Shown here: one piece after another, positions 6,553 to 7,806 of the stretch
How positions within the stretch are numbered: position 1 is the first letter of the stretch
How the letters are laid out: each line of letters opens with the position of its first letter
Assembly (NCBI GenBank): GCA_020048595.1
Contig: JAIFMH010000093.1
Location: forward strand, 1 to 7,806
DNA length: 7,806 nucleotides
Direction: 5' to 3'
Source: Bacteroidota bacterium
Lineage (GTDB): Bacteria > Bacteroidota > Bacteroidia > Bacteroidales > UBA4417
Made by a program: the position numbers and the translations under genes
The notes under the pieces: model-generated
What the model saw: only the letters and a program-made list of their open reading frames with translations
What the model was told of the DNA's origin: nothing
Database searches by the model: none

Positions 6553-7806
6553 ATGAGAAATATAGCAGCTTTAGTAGCTTTATCGATACTTTTACTTGTA
6601 TTGAGTTGTAAGAAGTCGCCGGAACTTGAAACTGAAAATATCCCGGTTTTCAATGAGCCTGTGAAATCGACTGTATTCTTTAAAAACATATCATTTTCTG
6701 CAGGATATGAAAATCTGAACCCGGCCAACGCGGAGGAATGTGGATTTGAGTGGAGCAAAAAATCAGGAGGTGTAGCCAATGTTATTACTGTCGGGAAAAT
6801 TTCTGTTGACACCTTTTCAGTTCAGATTGAAACAAAACTTGAGGAAAATATTGAATACCAGGTCAGGGCTTGGGTTGTATCAGGATCAAAGAAATTCCAC
6901 AGCAATCCAACCTATTTTTTCGGAACAGTTGCTTTAAAACCGGAGATCTTATCGCTTAACCGGAATTACGCTTTATGGGGTGATACCATAAGGGTCAATA
7001 TCAGGAATCTCCCACAGGATGTACTTCCACAAGATATCAGGGTGAAAATAGAATCTGGTGTGTATGACTGTATATATGCAGATCCTACAGAAATTGCATT
7101 CTTAATGCCATTTTCTACTACACCGGGTAAATTAGAAATAAAAATTCTTGTTAACAATCAATCGTGTGCAAATAGTGCAGAAATTGAAAATGCATTTCCG
7201 CAAGTTACATCAGTCAGCAAACAACTGATTAGTTATGCAGATACGGTTACATTACACGGAAAATTCTGGCCCGAATATTCAGCTCGCGTATTTCCAGGTT
7301 CCAAGCTCTGGAGTTGGGTAAATTTTGAAATCGTCAGCTATACCAATGATAAGATTGTTATTAAAATCCCTGATGGAGAACTGTGTAATTCAAAGTTTGA
7401 TATCAATTTCCTGATGAGCAGTCTTCAGGGTGAATACAATTATATTTCCAGTTATCCGGAATTTATTCTGATCAGGACAGGAAATTGGAAAACTCTTAAT
7501 CCCGCTCTTCCAACAAGTAGGGTATGCAGTGTTTCAGTAAATGGAGAGGCGTATGTTCTCGATTTGTCAGGAAATTACTACAGTGATACGCCTTTTTATA
7601 AATATAATCCGGTTACAGATCATTGGACTGAACTAAAAAGCTATCCTGGTGAGGCAAATCATTATTACCAGTTCCTGGTAACATGTAATGGGGAAATATT
7701 CACAGGATGTTCAAGAAATTGGGGCCAGCCTACAAATTTTTATAAATACGACATAAAAAATAATACCTGGATACCTTGTGCTAATATCCCTCTTGTGAAC
7801 GGTGCG
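6553..7806 (+). CDS. IPT/TIG and Kelch-like lipoprotein (copy 2, cut by right edge)
   Basis: An open frame of 418 codons runs from ATG 6553 to the window end without a stop. It starts three bases after the previous stop. The architecture matches the upstream gene residue for residue in layout: signal peptide, lipobox VLSC with Cys19, then KKSPEL; a fibronectin-like module with EECGFEWSKK and VRAWVVSGSKKFHS; two TIG-like folds beginning near residue 128 (LKPEILSLNRNYALWGD) and 216 (PQVTSVSKQLISYADTVTLH); then Kelch blades FYKYNPVTDHW (348-358) and FYKYDIKNNTW (396-406). Overall similarity to copy 1 is clear but low, so this is an old tandem duplication. Judged by copy 1, about 155 residues, roughly four blades, lie beyond the edge. 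It likely works alongside copy 1 at the outer membrane with a different ligand (inference). Confidence 0.85.
   Translation, partial: MRNIAALVALSILLLVLSCKKSPELETENIPVFNEPVKSTVFFKNISFSAGYENLNPANAEECGFEWSKKSGGVANVITVGKISVDTFSVQIETKLEENIEYQVRAWVVSGSKKFHSNPTYFFGTVALKPEILSLNRNYALWGDTIRVNIRNLPQDVLPQDIRVKIESGVYDCIYADPTEIAFLMPFSTTPGKLEIKILVNNQSCANSAEIENAFPQVTSVSKQLISYADTVTLHGKFWPEYSARVFPGSKLWSWVNFEIVSYTNDKIVIKIPDGELCNSKFDINFLMSSLQGEYNYISSYPEFILIRTGNWKTLNPALPTSRVCSVSVNGEAYVLDLSGNYYSDTPFYKYNPVTDHWTELKSYPGEANHYYQFLVTCNGEIFTGCSRNWGQPTNFYKYDIKNNTWIPCANIPLVNGA

Noticed and set aside
6498..6812. A 104-codon minus-strand open frame spanning the junction of the two lipoprotein genes
   Set aside because: Both plus-strand genes are well supported across this junction by lipobox and domain homology; the antisense frame has no features.

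Overview
The window looks like a chromosomal segment from a member of the Bacteroidota, probably an environmental or anaerobic Bacteroidales/Marinilabiliales-type organism. The order is inferred only. Three things support the phylum. TAnnTTTG-type -7 promoter boxes lie upstream of three genes. Shine-Dalgarno sites are not obvious before the starts. The gene content is also typical: lipoproteins with IPT/TIG and Kelch-like repeats, and an outer-membrane barrel protein whose signal peptide ends in FAQ.

Left part, minus strand: the 5' part of glucose-6-phosphate isomerase (pgi) runs off the left edge. Its reading frame is broken close to the start by what looks like an internal deletion of roughly 80 bases. 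Upstream is a lone gene for a small lipoprotein of unknown function (612-1139) with a well-formed Bacteroidota promoter. Next come two overlapping genes, trhO and a dus gene (transcribed in the order trhO then dus), which form a small tRNA-uridine modification operon.

Right part, plus strand: after a 220-base divergent intergenic region lies a tightly packed operon. It holds an outer-membrane beta-barrel protein (3614-4831), then a 573-residue Kelch/TIG lipoprotein joined by an ATGA overlap, then a second, diverged copy of that lipoprotein three bases later. The second copy runs off the right edge. This barrel plus tandem beta-propeller lipoprotein cassette is the most system-like and least described content here. 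Its likely site is the cell envelope or surface, but its function is unknown.

The gene-free gaps (391-611, 1140-1337, 3394-3613) are all under 300 bases. I see promoter boxes and short palindromes in them, but no tRNA, ncRNA, CRISPR, insertion sequence or convincing terminator.
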